Source: an uncultured bacterium (GTDB lineage: Bacteria; Actinomycetota; Coriobacteriia; Coriobacteriales; Coriobacteriaceae). From it: a DNA stretch of 64,000 nucleotides. Below are positions 43,702 through 53,726 of the stretch, in pieces. The stretch lies in contig CAJMLY010000003.1 in the NCBI GenBank assembly GCA_905214425.1, positions 62,001-126,000 on the forward strand, read 5' to 3'. The notes under the pieces were generated by a model. It was not told the origin of the DNA. It ran no database searches and saw only the letters and a list, made by a program, of their open reading frames with translations. Numbering within the stretch: the first letter of the stretch is position 1; every line of letters starts with the position of its first letter. A program made the translations under genes and the position numbers.

Positions 43702-45120
43702 TTAAGCGTCTTTCTTGGCAGTCAGATACTCAATGAACTCGGGACCGACGGTCGTAACGTCGCCGGCACCCATGGTGAGCAGCAGGTCGCCCTCGCCCAC
43801 CATCTGCTCGAGCTCCTGATTGAGCTCAAGACGGCTGGAGCAGTACACGACCTCCTTGCCAGGATGCTTGGCGCGCACGGTATCGGCGAGCATCTTAGAG
43901 GTGACACCCGGAATGGGCATCTCGCCAGCCGAGAACACATCAATCAGCAGCAGTTTATCGGCATTGGCAAATGCATCGGCAAAGTCGTCGCACAGGGCCT
44001 GCAGGCGCGAATAGCGGTGCGGCTGGAACACGACATCGACGTGCTTGTAGCCCAGCGAGGAAGCGGCAGCAAGCGTCGCCTTGATCTCGGTGGGGTGATG
44101 GCCGTAATCATCGACCACGGTGATGCCATCGATATCGCCCACGTGGGTAAAGCGACGGCGGACGCCCTCAAAGCTCGAGAGCGCCTTGGCGGCGGCGTCG
44201 ATGTCAAGGCCCAGGACATGGGCGACGGTGAGCACCGCCGTGGCGTTGAGCATGTTGTGGCGACCGGGGTTGCTCTTGATCTCCACAGCGTGCTCAGTGC
44301 CGTCCTCAAAGCGAACGATAAAGTCACTCTGGATGCCCTTGACATCCGGGTGCACGCAGACGATGTCGTTGCTCTCGGCAAAGCCGTAGGAAAGCACGTG
44401 ACGGCCCGTCGACTTGGCGAGCTCGACCAGATGCGGGTCCTCGCCGCAGACGATGACGGTGCCGTCCTCGCCCACCAGGCTCATGAATTTGGCGAAAGTT
44501 GCCTCGATCTCCTCGATACCCGAGTAGTGATCGAGGTGGTCGGCCTCGACGTTGGTCACAATGACCACGTTGGGGTTCAGGAACAGGAAGGAGCTGTCGG
44601 ACTCGTCGGCCTCGGCGACAAAGTAGTCGCCCGAGCCGTTCTTGCCGTTCGTGTCATAGCCCTCGACGATGCCGCCGATCAAGAAGCTCGGATCCAGACC
44701 CATGCGGTCGAGCATGGTGGCGCACATCGAAGACGTGGTGGTCTTGCCATGCGTGCCGGCAACAGCGACGGTGGTGTAGCCGTGGCCCAAAGCAGAGAGC
44801 ATCTTGGCACGGGGCCACACGGGAATACCCAGCTCGCGAGCGCGCACGAGTTCAGGGTTGGACTCCGGAATAGCGGTGGACACAACAACCACGTCGGGCT
44901 TGACCTCGTCGATCGTGGCGGCCTCATGGCCCACATGCACCTTCACACCAGCGCGGGTAAGCTGGCGGATATAACGTGACGTCTTAAGGTCGGAGCCGGT
45001 AACGGCATAACCGCGCTCGTGCAGAACGAGGGCGATGCCGCTCATGCCGGCGCCGCCGATACCGATAAAGTGGGCGCTCTTAAACTCGGGCGCGGAGGTT
45101 GCAGTCTGGGAATCAGCCAT
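43702..45120 (-). CDS. murC: UDP-N-acetylmuramate--L-alanine ligase
   Basis: 472 residues. ATP-binding GTHGKTTTSS and the N-terminal GIGGAGMSGIA nucleotide loop are present, plus the C-terminal DDYGHHPTEI block. It adds L-Ala to UDP-MurNAc. The start at 45120 follows GGAG by about 11 nt; an alternative Met nine codons earlier would place that site inside the gene. Confidence 0.96.
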   Translation of the reverse strand: MADSQTATSAPEFKSAHFIGIGGAGMSGIALVLHERGYAVTGSDLKTSRYIRQLTRAGVKVHVGHEAATIDEVKPDVVVVSTAIPESNPELVRARELGIPVWPRAKMLSALGHGYTTVAVAGTHGKTTTSSMCATMLDRMGLDPSFLIGGIVEGYDTNGKNGSGDYFVAEADESDSSFLFLNPNVVIVTNVEADHLDHYSGIEEIEATFAKFMSLVGEDGTVIVCGEDPHLVELAKSTGRHVLSYGFAESNDIVCVHPDVKGIQSDFIVRFEDGTEHAVEIKSNPGRHNMLNATAVLTVAHVLGLDIDAAAKALSSFEGVRRRFTHVGDIDGITVVDDYGHHPTEIKATLAAASSLGYKHVDVVFQPHRYSRLQALCDDFADAFANADKLLLIDVFSAGEMPIPGVTSKMLADTVRAKHPGKEVVYCSSRLELNQELEQMVGEGDLLLTMGAGDVTTVGPEFIEYLTAKKDA

Positions 45121-45217
45121 GTGCTCGTGTACTCCTTGCGTAAACACTGCCTGTAACCCGTTAACTGTACCGCACCTACCGCATCAGCGCGAGGGCGACC
45201 GACGATATCCCGTCTAA

Positions 45218-46333
45218 CTAACGCAAACCCTCTACCGCATCCGCCAGAAGAGCGGCGGCCCTATCCTGAGCCAGACCACGCGCCGCCTGACGCATGGCGT
45301 CGCGTGCCGCCGCGTCATCGACCAGGTGCAGCAGCTCATCGGCAAAGGCAGAACCGTCGATATCGGCATCGGCACAGAGCACGCCGGCCCCGGCGTCGAC
45401 CAGATAACGGGCATTGGTGGTTTGGTGGTCGGCCGTCGCATGCGGGTACGGCACGAGCACCGAGGGCACGGCGAGCGCAGCGATCTCGGCCACGCTCGAT
45501 GCGCCCGAACGCGATAGCACCAAATCGGCAGCAGCTAGCATGTCGCCCATGTTGTCGATGTAAGGCTGGACGCGGTAACGCTTCGCCTCCTCGGGCGTCA
45601 GCGCCAAAGCGCGCTCGGTCTCCTCAAAGCCGTCGGCACCCGTCGAATGCAACACATAGAGGTTCTTGCGCGAAAGCAGCTCGTTTTTGAGCGAAGCCAC
45701 GCGCTCGTTGAGGTGCTGGGCGCCAAGTGAACCGCCAAAGACGAGCAGCAGCGTAGCGTCCTCGGGAACGCCAAGTGCCTTGCGGCCGCGAGCGCGATCG
45801 CCCTCGATCACTGAGCGACGTACGGGGTTGCCGGTCATGAGCACGTGGTCAGGGTCACCTTCGCGCTCAAAGACCGAACGCGCTGCCGGCACCGAGATGC
45901 ACACGCGAGCGGCGTGGGAGTTCATCATCTTGTTGGCCAGGCCCGGAACAGAGTTCTGCTCATGCAGCAGATACGGAACGCCTGCGCCCTTGCACCACCC
46001 CAGCAACGGAACCTCGACATAGGCACCAAAACCGATGGCGGCATCGGGCTTGCCGACCTTTGAGAAATGACTGGCGAGCGCACGCTTGGCCTTGTTGACA
46101 CGCCACAGCGAGGTCAGCGCCGTCCAAGGACGGGAGCGGTCGAAGCCCGTAACCGTAATGGGCACAAAATCAAACCCAGCCTCGGGGACCAGACGACCCT
46201 CGAGCTTGCGCGACTGGCCCACGAACACAACGTGGTGGCCACGGTCACGCAGCTCTTCGGCCAAGGCGAGCGCGGGGTTGATATGCCCTGCCGTGCCGCC
46301 GGCTGCAATAGCAACGGTCATCTTATCGGTCAT
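45218..46333 (-). CDS. murG: Lipid II synthase MurG (GlcNAc transferase)
   Basis: 371 residues, GT-B fold. N-terminal AAGGTAGHINPALALAEEL binds the lipid side; HEQNSVPGLANK and the C-terminal SRSGASSVAEIAALAVPSVLVPYP bind the UDP-GlcNAc donor. It makes lipid II at the inner membrane face. It starts inside the ftsW 3' end (11-nt overlap). Confidence 0.96.
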   Translation of the reverse strand: MTDKMTVAIAAGGTAGHINPALALAEELRDRGHHVVFVGQSRKLEGRLVPEAGFDFVPITVTGFDRSRPWTALTSLWRVNKAKRALASHFSKVGKPDAAIGFGAYVEVPLLGWCKGAGVPYLLHEQNSVPGLANKMMNSHAARVCISVPAARSVFEREGDPDHVLMTGNPVRRSVIEGDRARGRKALGVPEDATLLLVFGGSLGAQHLNERVASLKNELLSRKNLYVLHSTGADGFEETERALALTPEEAKRYRVQPYIDNMGDMLAAADLVLSRSGASSVAEIAALAVPSVLVPYPHATADHQTTNARYLVDAGAGVLCADADIDGSAFADELLHLVDDAAARDAMRQAARGLAQDRAAALLADAVEGLR

Positions 46334-47843
46334 GGTAGTCCCTTCGTACACGCGGTCCCTGGTCGTCGGTGCGCAAACGCGCCGACGGGTCCGAGTTCAA
46401 ATCGATTCGATTATATCCGCCGCCCGCATTGCGAGGAGTTGGGCGCTGCGGACGACCTTGCGGCGCCGTTCGCTGACGCGGACGGGCTGCCGGCTCGGTC
46501 GCAGAGCCATCCAGAACGGTAAAGCCGTTACGCGAAGACCGCTCGCCGCGCACGTGGGGCACGCCGGCGGTACTCTCATCCATAACGGCAAAGCTCTCGC
46601 GGCGACGGTCGTACTCATCGCGACGGGCGCTCTCGTACGAAACGCGTAGGATCAGACCGGCAAGCATAAGCGACACAATAATCGACGAACCGCCATAGCT
46701 AATAAACGGCAACGGTTTGCCCGTCATGGGAAACACGTTGAGGATGCCCAGCGCATTGATCAAAAACTGCACCGCGAGAATGACCGCAGAGCCAGACGCC
46801 ATGAGCGCGCCCCGACGATCGGTCGCCTGCTCGGCAATGCGAAACGCCGAGTAGATCAGCATCGCAAACACCAAGAAGAACAGCACGGTTCCGACAAAGC
46901 CGACTTCCTCGCCAATGATGGCCAGGATGTAGTCATTGTGCGCCTCGGGCAGATACGAGTACTTCATGGTTGAGTTGCCGATGCCACGGCCGAACAGACC
47001 GCCCGAGGCAAAGGCCATGATGGCAAGCGTGGCCTGATAGCCGTCACCATACTCGTCAGCCCAAGGGTTCAAGGCAACCTGAATACGCACCATACGGTAC
47101 GGCTCTGCGACAAGTGCAATCACGATCACGAGAATGCCGAAGATTAGCACGCCGATGATAAATCTCGGGTCGAGACCCGCAAACAACGCCATGCACATGA
47201 GGGTCAACAGGATGATCAGGACAGTACCGAAATCGGGCTGGATAAAGATCAGAAAGAGCGAAATACCCAGGTAGATGCCCATCTTGCGAAGGAATTCGTT
47301 GATGTTGCCACCGGGCGAAAAGAAGCGATCAAGCATGATGGCCGAATACGCAATGGCAAATGGCTTTAAAAACTCGGAAGGCTGGAACTGAATACCGGCG
47401 ATGTTGAGCCAGCGCGTGGCGCCACGGCTGCCGCTGCCCACCAAGAACACCAGAAACAGTAGCCCTATCATGCCGATAAGGAAGATCCTAAGCACATCCT
47501 CCCCAAACCAGCTGTCCGGCAAAACGCGCACGATGGCAATCAGCGCCAGAACACCAACCACGGCAAACGCGGCCTGTCGACCCAGGAAAAACGTCGCCGA
47601 GCCATTCTCGTGCAGCGCCTCGACCGAAGACGCCGAGTACACCATCAGCAGACCAAAGCACACCAAAGTAAACAGGCAGGCCATAAATATCAGACGGGGG
47701 CGCATGATGCGGGCGGGAACGCCGGCAATATAGCGTTCGCTAAACGACTGCCCGCCGCGACCGGAACGCGGTGTGCTACGCCGCGAGGAAGCACGGTCCG
47801 AGTCGGGCCTCCTCATACCTTGTCGGGGGCTCTCCTCTCTCAC
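46323..47843 (-). CDS. ftsW: FtsW SEDS-family peptidoglycan polymerase
   Basis: About 506 residues with ten membrane helices. SEDS features: QFQPSEFLK, HNDYILAIIGEEVGF and the C-terminal PFISYGGSS. The first ~45 residues are Arg/Ser-rich and the last ~95 (from RVSYESARRDEYDRRRE) form an Arg/Pro/Gly-rich cytoplasmic tail. It polymerises septal glycan with FtsI. The start is taken as GTG 47843, 6 nt after AGGGG; TTG 47849 or ATG 47816 are alternatives. It begins 9 nt after the murD stop. Confidence 0.93.
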   Translation of the reverse strand: MREESPRQGMRRPDSDRASSRRSTPRSGRGGQSFSERYIAGVPARIMRPRLIFMACLFTLVCFGLLMVYSASSVEALHENGSATFFLGRQAAFAVVGVLALIAIVRVLPDSWFGEDVLRIFLIGMIGLLFLVFLVGSGSRGATRWLNIAGIQFQPSEFLKPFAIAYSAIMLDRFFSPGGNINEFLRKMGIYLGISLFLIFIQPDFGTVLIILLTLMCMALFAGLDPRFIIGVLIFGILVIVIALVAEPYRMVRIQVALNPWADEYGDGYQATLAIMAFASGGLFGRGIGNSTMKYSYLPEAHNDYILAIIGEEVGFVGTVLFFLVFAMLIYSAFRIAEQATDRRGALMASGSAVILAVQFLINALGILNVFPMTGKPLPFISYGGSSIIVSLMLAGLILRVSYESARRDEYDRRRESFAVMDESTAGVPHVRGERSSRNGFTVLDGSATEPAARPRQRTAPQGRPQRPTPRNAGGGYNRIDLNSDPSARLRTDDQGPRVRRDYHDR

Positions 47844-47852
47844 CGGCAACCC

Positions 47853-49259
47853 CTATTCCATTTGCGATTTCGCTGCAGCGGCAAGCTGAGCCACGTAGTC
47901 CTTAAACACGCGGCCGCGCTCCTCATAGCCCGAGAACTCATCGAACGAAGAGCAGGCAGGAGAAAGTAAGATCACGTCGCCACGGCTCGACAGCGAACGG
48001 GCAACGTCCACGGCATCGCGTAGGTCATCCGCTTGGGCGATATCCACATCGCCATCGACATCGGCCTCGTCCATAGCGGCGGTAAAGCGCTCGCGCGCAT
48101 CGCCAAAGCAGACGACCGAGCGCACGTTATCCATAACGACGCGCGCGAAGTCCGTGAGCGGCGTGCCCTTATCGTGGCCGCCGAGCAGCAAGATCACGTT
48201 GTCATCGGGAAATGCCGTCAGTGCCTTCTCGACCGCGTCGGTGTTGGTCGCCTTGGAATCGTTGACGTAGCGCACGCCGTCAATCTCGCCGCACGGCTCC
48301 ACGCGGTGCTCGAGCGGCTGGAACGAGGCCAGACCGCGGCAGACACCATCGACATCGGCACCGACTGCCAGGGCAGCCGTGGCAGCGCAAAGGGCATTGA
48401 TAACATTGTGATGGCCCGAGATCTTGAGTTCGGACGTGGCGACAAGCTGAGTCTCGACGCCCTTCAGGCGCACGACCATTTTGCCGTCGCGCACAAAGGC
48501 GGCGTCTGCACCCTCGGGCTCGTCAAAAGCGACCTTGCAGATGCGGCGACCCGGCGTATAGATGTACTCATCGAACTCGTGAATGCCGGCGTCTTCGACG
48601 TCGACAACCACCAGATCGTCATCGACCATATTGTCAAACAGCTTGATCTTGGCAAGCGCATAGTTCTTATGGCTCTTATGCCAGCCCAAGTGGTCGGGAG
48701 TGATGTTGAGCAGCACTGCCACGCGAGGGTGGAGCTCGGTGGTCGTAGCAATCTGATAGCTCGAGAGCTCAGCCACAAACCACTCGTTGTGGGCTCGGCC
48801 GTCAATCTCGTTGACCGGTGGCTCGCCTATGTTGCCGACAGCTACGCTGGCCTCGCCGGCAGCCTTGAGCAGATAATCAGTCAGCGACGTGGTGGTCGTC
48901 TTGCCGTTGGTGCCCGTGATGGCAATCCAGTTATCGGGCGACAGGCGATAGGCAAACTCGGGCTCACCCATAATCTGGGCGGCATGCTCGCGCCCGGCCT
49001 TAAAGAAGCCCGAGAACTCCGAGATGCCCGGGCACGTCACGCATACGTCATAGGCGCCCTCGACCTGTTCGGTCCCATAGACAAACGACGCACCAGCAGC
49101 CTCGAGCGCACGCGTGTCGTCATTGGGCTCAGAGGTGCCGCCGCCATACACGGTAACGGCGCTTACGCGCTCGGGATGCGCCAGCGCCCAGCGGGCGACA
49201 TCGAGACCGGATTTACCCTGACCCAAAACGAGCAGGCTAAAGACATCAGCAAGAGGCAT
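47853..49259 (-). CDS. murD: UDP-N-acetylmuramoyl-L-alanine--D-glutamate ligase
   Basis: 468 residues. N-terminal Rossmann-like VLGQGKSGLDVARW, ATP-binding GTNGKTTTTS and C-terminal LLSPACSSFDEFSGYEERG are all MurD hallmarks. It adds D-Glu to UDP-MurNAc-L-Ala. mraY precedes it with 9 nt between; no clear ribosome site is seen, so translation may be coupled. Confidence 0.96.
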   Translation of the reverse strand: MPLADVFSLLVLGQGKSGLDVARWALAHPERVSAVTVYGGGTSEPNDDTRALEAAGASFVYGTEQVEGAYDVCVTCPGISEFSGFFKAGREHAAQIMGEPEFAYRLSPDNWIAITGTNGKTTTTSLTDYLLKAAGEASVAVGNIGEPPVNEIDGRAHNEWFVAELSSYQIATTTELHPRVAVLLNITPDHLGWHKSHKNYALAKIKLFDNMVDDDLVVVDVEDAGIHEFDEYIYTPGRRICKVAFDEPEGADAAFVRDGKMVVRLKGVETQLVATSELKISGHHNVINALCAATAALAVGADVDGVCRGLASFQPLEHRVEPCGEIDGVRYVNDSKATNTDAVEKALTAFPDDNVILLLGGHDKGTPLTDFARVVMDNVRSVVCFGDARERFTAAMDEADVDGDVDIAQADDLRDAVDVARSLSSRGDVILLSPACSSFDEFSGYEERGRVFKDYVAQLAAAAKSQME

Positions 49260-49268
49260 GAAAGACCA

Positions 49269-50288
49269 CTATCCCAACTGGAAGAACAGAGCAAGGCCAA
49301 CGGCACCAAAGGCCGCAGCGATAATCCAAAAACGGATGACGACCTTGGTCTCGGCCCAGCCCTTCTTTTCGAAATGATGATGGATGGGCGCCATAAGGAA
49401 GACGCGCTTGTGCGTAAAGTGGAAGTAGACAACCTGAATCATGACCGAAAGGGTCTCAACGATAAACAGGCCGCCGATGATGAGGGAGACGACCTCGGTG
49501 TTGGTCATGATGGACGTGCAGGCAAACGCGGCGCCCAAGGCAAGCGAGCCGGTATCGCCCATAAAGATGCTCGCCGGATAGCAGTTGAACCACAGAAAGC
49601 CCAAGCAGGCACCGGCACACGCGGTGCAGAAGATGGACAGGTTCACGTCTCCGTGCAAAAACGCCATGGCAGCCATGGCGAGCATGGCGATCATGGAGGT
49701 GCCGCCAGCAAGACCGTCAAGGCCATCGGTCAGGTTCACGGCATTAGAAAGACCGGCAATCATCAGCCAGCAAAAGACAATATAGAGCCACGGGAACGAA
49801 TAGCCGCAGATGGTAGTCGAAAGCACGCCAAGGTCGATCGTCAACCCACCGGGAAAACGAATCTCGGGGGCGACGCCGCACCAGTTGACGGCAAGTACCG
49901 TAAAGGTGACACAGATAATGGTGAGGCCGATCATTTTGGCATGAGGCGTCAGACCGAGCGAGCGCCCATGCGTAACGGAGGTCAGGTCGTCGATCAGACC
50001 CAGCACGCCGGTCGCCAGCGTGGCGAGCAGCACGAGCACGAGCTCGGTGGTGAGCTTGCCCATCAGCAGGCAGGTCAGCGAGATCGCGACGAGGATGACA
50101 ACGCCACCCATGGTGGGCGTTCCCTGCTTAACCAAATGACGCTTGGGGCCGTCGGCACGAACCTGCTGGCCGATACCCTCGACCTTGAGCAGCTTGATCC
50201 ACCACGGCATAAGCAGCAGCGCAATGGCAGCGGCGATGCCAAGCCCCAAAAAAGCCTGATACGTTGGATACGAGGGATTGCCGAACAT
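49269..50288 (-). CDS. mraY: Phospho-N-acetylmuramoyl-pentapeptide transferase
   Basis: 339 residues, ten helices. The catalytic aspartates are in the GLIDDLTSVTHGRS region and in NAVNLTDGLDGLAGG; the C-terminal MAPIHHHFEKKGWAE motif is also present. It makes lipid I from UDP-MurNAc-pentapeptide and undecaprenyl phosphate. It starts 3 nt after murF. Confidence 0.96.
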   Translation of the reverse strand: MFGNPSYPTYQAFLGLGIAAAIALLLMPWWIKLLKVEGIGQQVRADGPKRHLVKQGTPTMGGVVILVAISLTCLLMGKLTTELVLVLLATLATGVLGLIDDLTSVTHGRSLGLTPHAKMIGLTIICVTFTVLAVNWCGVAPEIRFPGGLTIDLGVLSTTICGYSFPWLYIVFCWLMIAGLSNAVNLTDGLDGLAGGTSMIAMLAMAAMAFLHGDVNLSIFCTACAGACLGFLWFNCYPASIFMGDTGSLALGAAFACTSIMTNTEVVSLIIGGLFIVETLSVMIQVVYFHFTHKRVFLMAPIHHHFEKKGWAETKVVIRFWIIAAAFGAVGLALFFQLG

Positions 50289-50291
50289 GGG

Positions 50292-51716
50292 CTAGCACAC
50301 ACCTTCCACAAAGCGGTCGAGCTCAACAAAGCGGGAACCCTTGACCAGTACAACATCATGTTTTTCAAGCGCGCCGCCCATGCGGTCGAGCACCTGCTGA
50401 TAATCGGAGAACACCTGGATGCGGTCCTCGTCCATACCCATCATGCGCGCGGCATCGGCCATAAGCTGGGCCAGCTCACCACCAACGCACGCCAGCATGT
50501 CGAGCTTCTTGGCGGCGGCATAGGCGCCCACGAGCTCATGCATGCGAGGAGCCTCATCGCCCATCTCGCCCATCTCGCCCAGGATCGCCATGCGAGACCC
50601 CGTGCACGAAAGCGAGCACAGTAGATCGAGGCCAGCAGCCATGGATTCGGCACTGGCGTTATAGGAATCGTCGATGACGCGGGCACCGCTCTCGGCGCGC
50701 TTGATCTCCTGGCGGTGACCGGTGATTGTGAGGCTCCGAAAGGCAGCATCGATCTGCTCGGGCGTCACGCCCAGGCGATAGGCAACCGCGGCGGCCTTAA
50801 CGGCATTGGGAACGGACTGCACGCCGGGGATGGCAAGCATGGTATCGATTGTCTCGCCCTGGCCAAAATCGAGCGTAAAGACCGGATGGCCCTCGTCGTC
50901 GACGCGAATGTCGCGTGCGCGGACCTCGTCGTCATCCGAGACACCGGCCAGCATCACGTCGATGCCAGCAGGCTGGGCGAACGTATCGCGAATGAACGGC
51001 GTAAAGTCGTCCTCGCCGCCCAAAACCAGCAGCGGCAAATAGTCGCCGGCGGCGCACATGCCCTGGACAATCTCGGACTTGGCGCGGGCGATGTTCTCGC
51101 GGCTGCCCAAAATACCGATATGAGAGGTGCCGATCTTGCTCACGATGGCAAAGTTGGGATTGGCGGACTGGGAAAGGCGCTCGATCTCGTGGAAATGGTT
51201 CATGCCCATCTCGAGCACCAAGACCTCGGTATCGGCCGGAGCGGAAAGCACCGTGAGCGGCATGCCGATCAGGTTATTGAAATTGCCCTTGGTGGCCCAG
51301 ACACGATAGCGCTTGGCGAGCACAGCGGCGAGCACGTCCTTGGTCGTCGTCTTGCCGATGGAACCGGTAATGCCAACGACCAGGCAGCCAAGCTCCAGGC
51401 GATACGCGTGCGCCAAACGCAGCAGAAACTCCTCGGGATCATCGGTCAGCAGGATGGCGCAGCCCTTGTCCTGCGCCAGCGAGACCAGCTCGGCCTCGGG
51501 CTCACGCGTCATCACGACGGCGCCGGCACCCGACTGGACGGCACGGGAAGCAAAATCATTGCCGTCGACGTTTTCACCGGGAAAGGCGACGAAAATCGTC
51601 CCTTCCTCGACCTGGCGCGAGTCGATAACGCACCCGCGGCATACCCGATCGACTTCTCCCGTCACGGTTCGGGCCCCTGTTGCGGCCACGAGGTTGTTGA
51701 CGGCGATCTCTATCAT
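50292..51716 (-). CDS. murF: UDP-MurNAc-tripeptide--D-Ala-D-Ala ligase
   Basis: 474 residues. ATP-binding GSIGKTTTKDVL, GMNHFHEIERLS and the DDSYNASAESM block identify MurF, which adds D-Ala-D-Ala to complete the pentapeptide. No ddl is in the cluster. A 127-nt gap to ftsI contains a minus-strand TACAAT (51759-51754) that could provide an internal promoter. GGGGAGC precedes the ATG. Confidence 0.95.
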   Translation of the reverse strand: MIEIAVNNLVAATGARTVTGEVDRVCRGCVIDSRQVEEGTIFVAFPGENVDGNDFASRAVQSGAGAVVMTREPEAELVSLAQDKGCAILLTDDPEEFLLRLAHAYRLELGCLVVGITGSIGKTTTKDVLAAVLAKRYRVWATKGNFNNLIGMPLTVLSAPADTEVLVLEMGMNHFHEIERLSQSANPNFAIVSKIGTSHIGILGSRENIARAKSEIVQGMCAAGDYLPLLVLGGEDDFTPFIRDTFAQPAGIDVMLAGVSDDDEVRARDIRVDDEGHPVFTLDFGQGETIDTMLAIPGVQSVPNAVKAAAVAYRLGVTPEQIDAAFRSLTITGHRQEIKRAESGARVIDDSYNASAESMAAGLDLLCSLSCTGSRMAILGEMGEMGDEAPRMHELVGAYAAAKKLDMLACVGGELAQLMADAARMMGMDEDRIQVFSDYQQVLDRMGGALEKHDVVLVKGSRFVELDRFVEGVC

Positions 51717-51843
51717 TGCAGCTCCCCTGTAAACCTAATAATGCTATCGGCGTATTGTATCCCAGCGCCGCGCATGCGTGGTGCAGGGCATGTGAACACC
51801 CCTCATATGGGACAACAAACCACGCCCCAAAGATTGTAACCCC

Positions 51844-53709
51844 CTACCTCGTGTGTGGGATACCCAACACGTCGAGCGCGTTGGCCATAATAGACTGGAA
51901 CGGCACCGCAGCGGCATCTGAGCCGCTCGGCGTTCCGTCGAGCGTGATATAGCACAGCACCTTGGGCGATTGTGCCGGTGCAAAGCCCATAAAGGACGAC
52001 ATGTAGTTCTCCTTGAGGTAGCCGCCGTTCTCGTCGGCACGTTCGGCCGTACCGGTCTTACCCGCCACGTCATAGCCGTCAACCGCGCCGCCAACGCCCG
52101 TTCCCTCCGACACGACCGTCTGCATGCACGATGTCACCTGGGATGCGGCGTCCTCCGAAATCGCGCGCTCACCTTCGCCCCAGTCCTTCTCGTCGCCTTT
52201 GCTGGACTTATAGAAGTGCGGGGTCATCATCACGCCGCCGTTGGCGATGCCGCCCACGGCACGTGCGATCTCAATCGGCGAGACAGACAGCGCCTGTCCA
52301 AAGCTCATCGAGCCCAGCGTGGCGCCGTCATACTGGTCACGCTCCTTGACGATGCCCAGGCTCTCGCCCGGAAAATCGACACCCGAGCTGTGACCGATGC
52401 CCCACTTGTCCACATAGGCGGCAAAGTCGTCGGCACCGATCTTGCGCCCCACCAGGACAAAGCCCACGTTGGACGAACGGCGCATCATCTCGCGCACATC
52501 CATGGTCATGGCATAGTCGCGCTTGTCGGCATCGGTGACGGTATCGTCGCCCACCTTGATGCTCGCCGGCACCTCAAACGACGTACTCGATCGCACGACG
52601 CCCAAGTCGAAGCCGCCGCCCGCCACGAGTGTCTTAAAGACCGAGCCGGGCTCGTAGGCGTCGGTAACCAGGCGCAAGTTCATATCCTCGGTCTTGGCGT
52701 TTTCCAGATCGGTCTGGTCATATGTCGGATACGAGCATGCCGCCAGAATCTCGCCCGTCGTGGGATCGGTGACCAGGGCCGAGCCATTCTTGGCCTTGGT
52801 CTTTTCGACCGCCTCGGCCAGGGCGTCCTCGGCGGCACGCTGGATATTGACATCGAGTGTCGTCACGATGTCCACGCCGTCCACCGCGGCAACCTTTTTA
52901 TAGGCGCCGCCCGCGATATAGCTACCGTCCCTCGCCCGCTCGCGCACCAGCGAACCGTTCGTTCCGGTCAAAAGCTTGTTGTACTGCTTCTCAAGGCCCG
53001 TCAGACCGTCGTTGTCCACGTTTACCACGCCAAGCACCTGCGATGCCAGGTTGCCATAAGGATATACGCGCTTCATGGCCTGCTCAAAGAGCACGCCGGG
53101 CAGATTCTTCTTCTCCAGCGCCGCAGCATCGTCCTCGTCCACCTGGCGTTTGATATACACCCAGGTGCCATCGGACATAACGAGATCACGACAGGTTTTC
53201 TTATCGATGCCCGTAGCTTTGACCAGTGCCGAGACCGTCTTGTCAACGTCCTCGATAAGCTGAGGATTCACGGCGATGTTGCGGCATTCGACCGACGACG
53301 TCAGCACGTTGCCGTTACGGTCGTAGATGGTACCGCGCTTGGCATACAGCGTCTGCGCAAGCAAGCGACGTGCATCGGCACGGTCGCGTAACTTATCGGC
53401 TTCCACGATTTGATAGTCGGCAAGGCGAAGGACGCCCAAACCCAAGCCAAATCCGATGAAGCCCATGACGGCTTTGCGACGGGGCAGCGGCGTGCCCGTG
53501 AGCCATTCGGTCGACGAGCTCTTGCGCGGTCTGGTGTTATGCATTTGAAGACCACTCGAGCCACGGAGACGCGACGCGGGGTCGTTGCCATAGGACGGCC
53601 TCGCGTTGTAAGATGGCCGACCCGTTCCTTGATAACCAGAACGTCCCCGCGATGAGGGACGTCCAGAACCGCGACCCCCGTCGGAACCGCGGCGATAGTC
53701 ATTTGTCAT
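51844..53709 (-). CDS. ftsI: Septal transpeptidase FtsI (PBP, class B)
   Basis: 621 residues. An Arg/Gly/Ser-rich cytoplasmic tail (about 1-75) precedes one membrane helix (about 78-98). The active site is SVFK (Ser356), with SSN (412-414) and KTG (551-553). It crosslinks septal peptidoglycan with FtsW. No PASTA domains are present. It starts 17 nt after the FtsL-like gene stop. Confidence 0.95.
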   Translation of the reverse strand: MTNDYRRGSDGGRGSGRPSSRGRSGYQGTGRPSYNARPSYGNDPASRLRGSSGLQMHNTRPRKSSSTEWLTGTPLPRRKAVMGFIGFGLGLGVLRLADYQIVEADKLRDRADARRLLAQTLYAKRGTIYDRNGNVLTSSVECRNIAVNPQLIEDVDKTVSALVKATGIDKKTCRDLVMSDGTWVYIKRQVDEDDAAALEKKNLPGVLFEQAMKRVYPYGNLASQVLGVVNVDNDGLTGLEKQYNKLLTGTNGSLVRERARDGSYIAGGAYKKVAAVDGVDIVTTLDVNIQRAAEDALAEAVEKTKAKNGSALVTDPTTGEILAACSYPTYDQTDLENAKTEDMNLRLVTDAYEPGSVFKTLVAGGGFDLGVVRSSTSFEVPASIKVGDDTVTDADKRDYAMTMDVREMMRRSSNVGFVLVGRKIGADDFAAYVDKWGIGHSSGVDFPGESLGIVKERDQYDGATLGSMSFGQALSVSPIEIARAVGGIANGGVMMTPHFYKSSKGDEKDWGEGERAISEDAASQVTSCMQTVVSEGTGVGGAVDGYDVAGKTGTAERADENGGYLKENYMSSFMGFAPAQSPKVLCYITLDGTPSGSDAAAVPFQSIMANALDVLGIPHTR

Positions 53710-53726
53710 ACTCAGCTACCGTCTTG

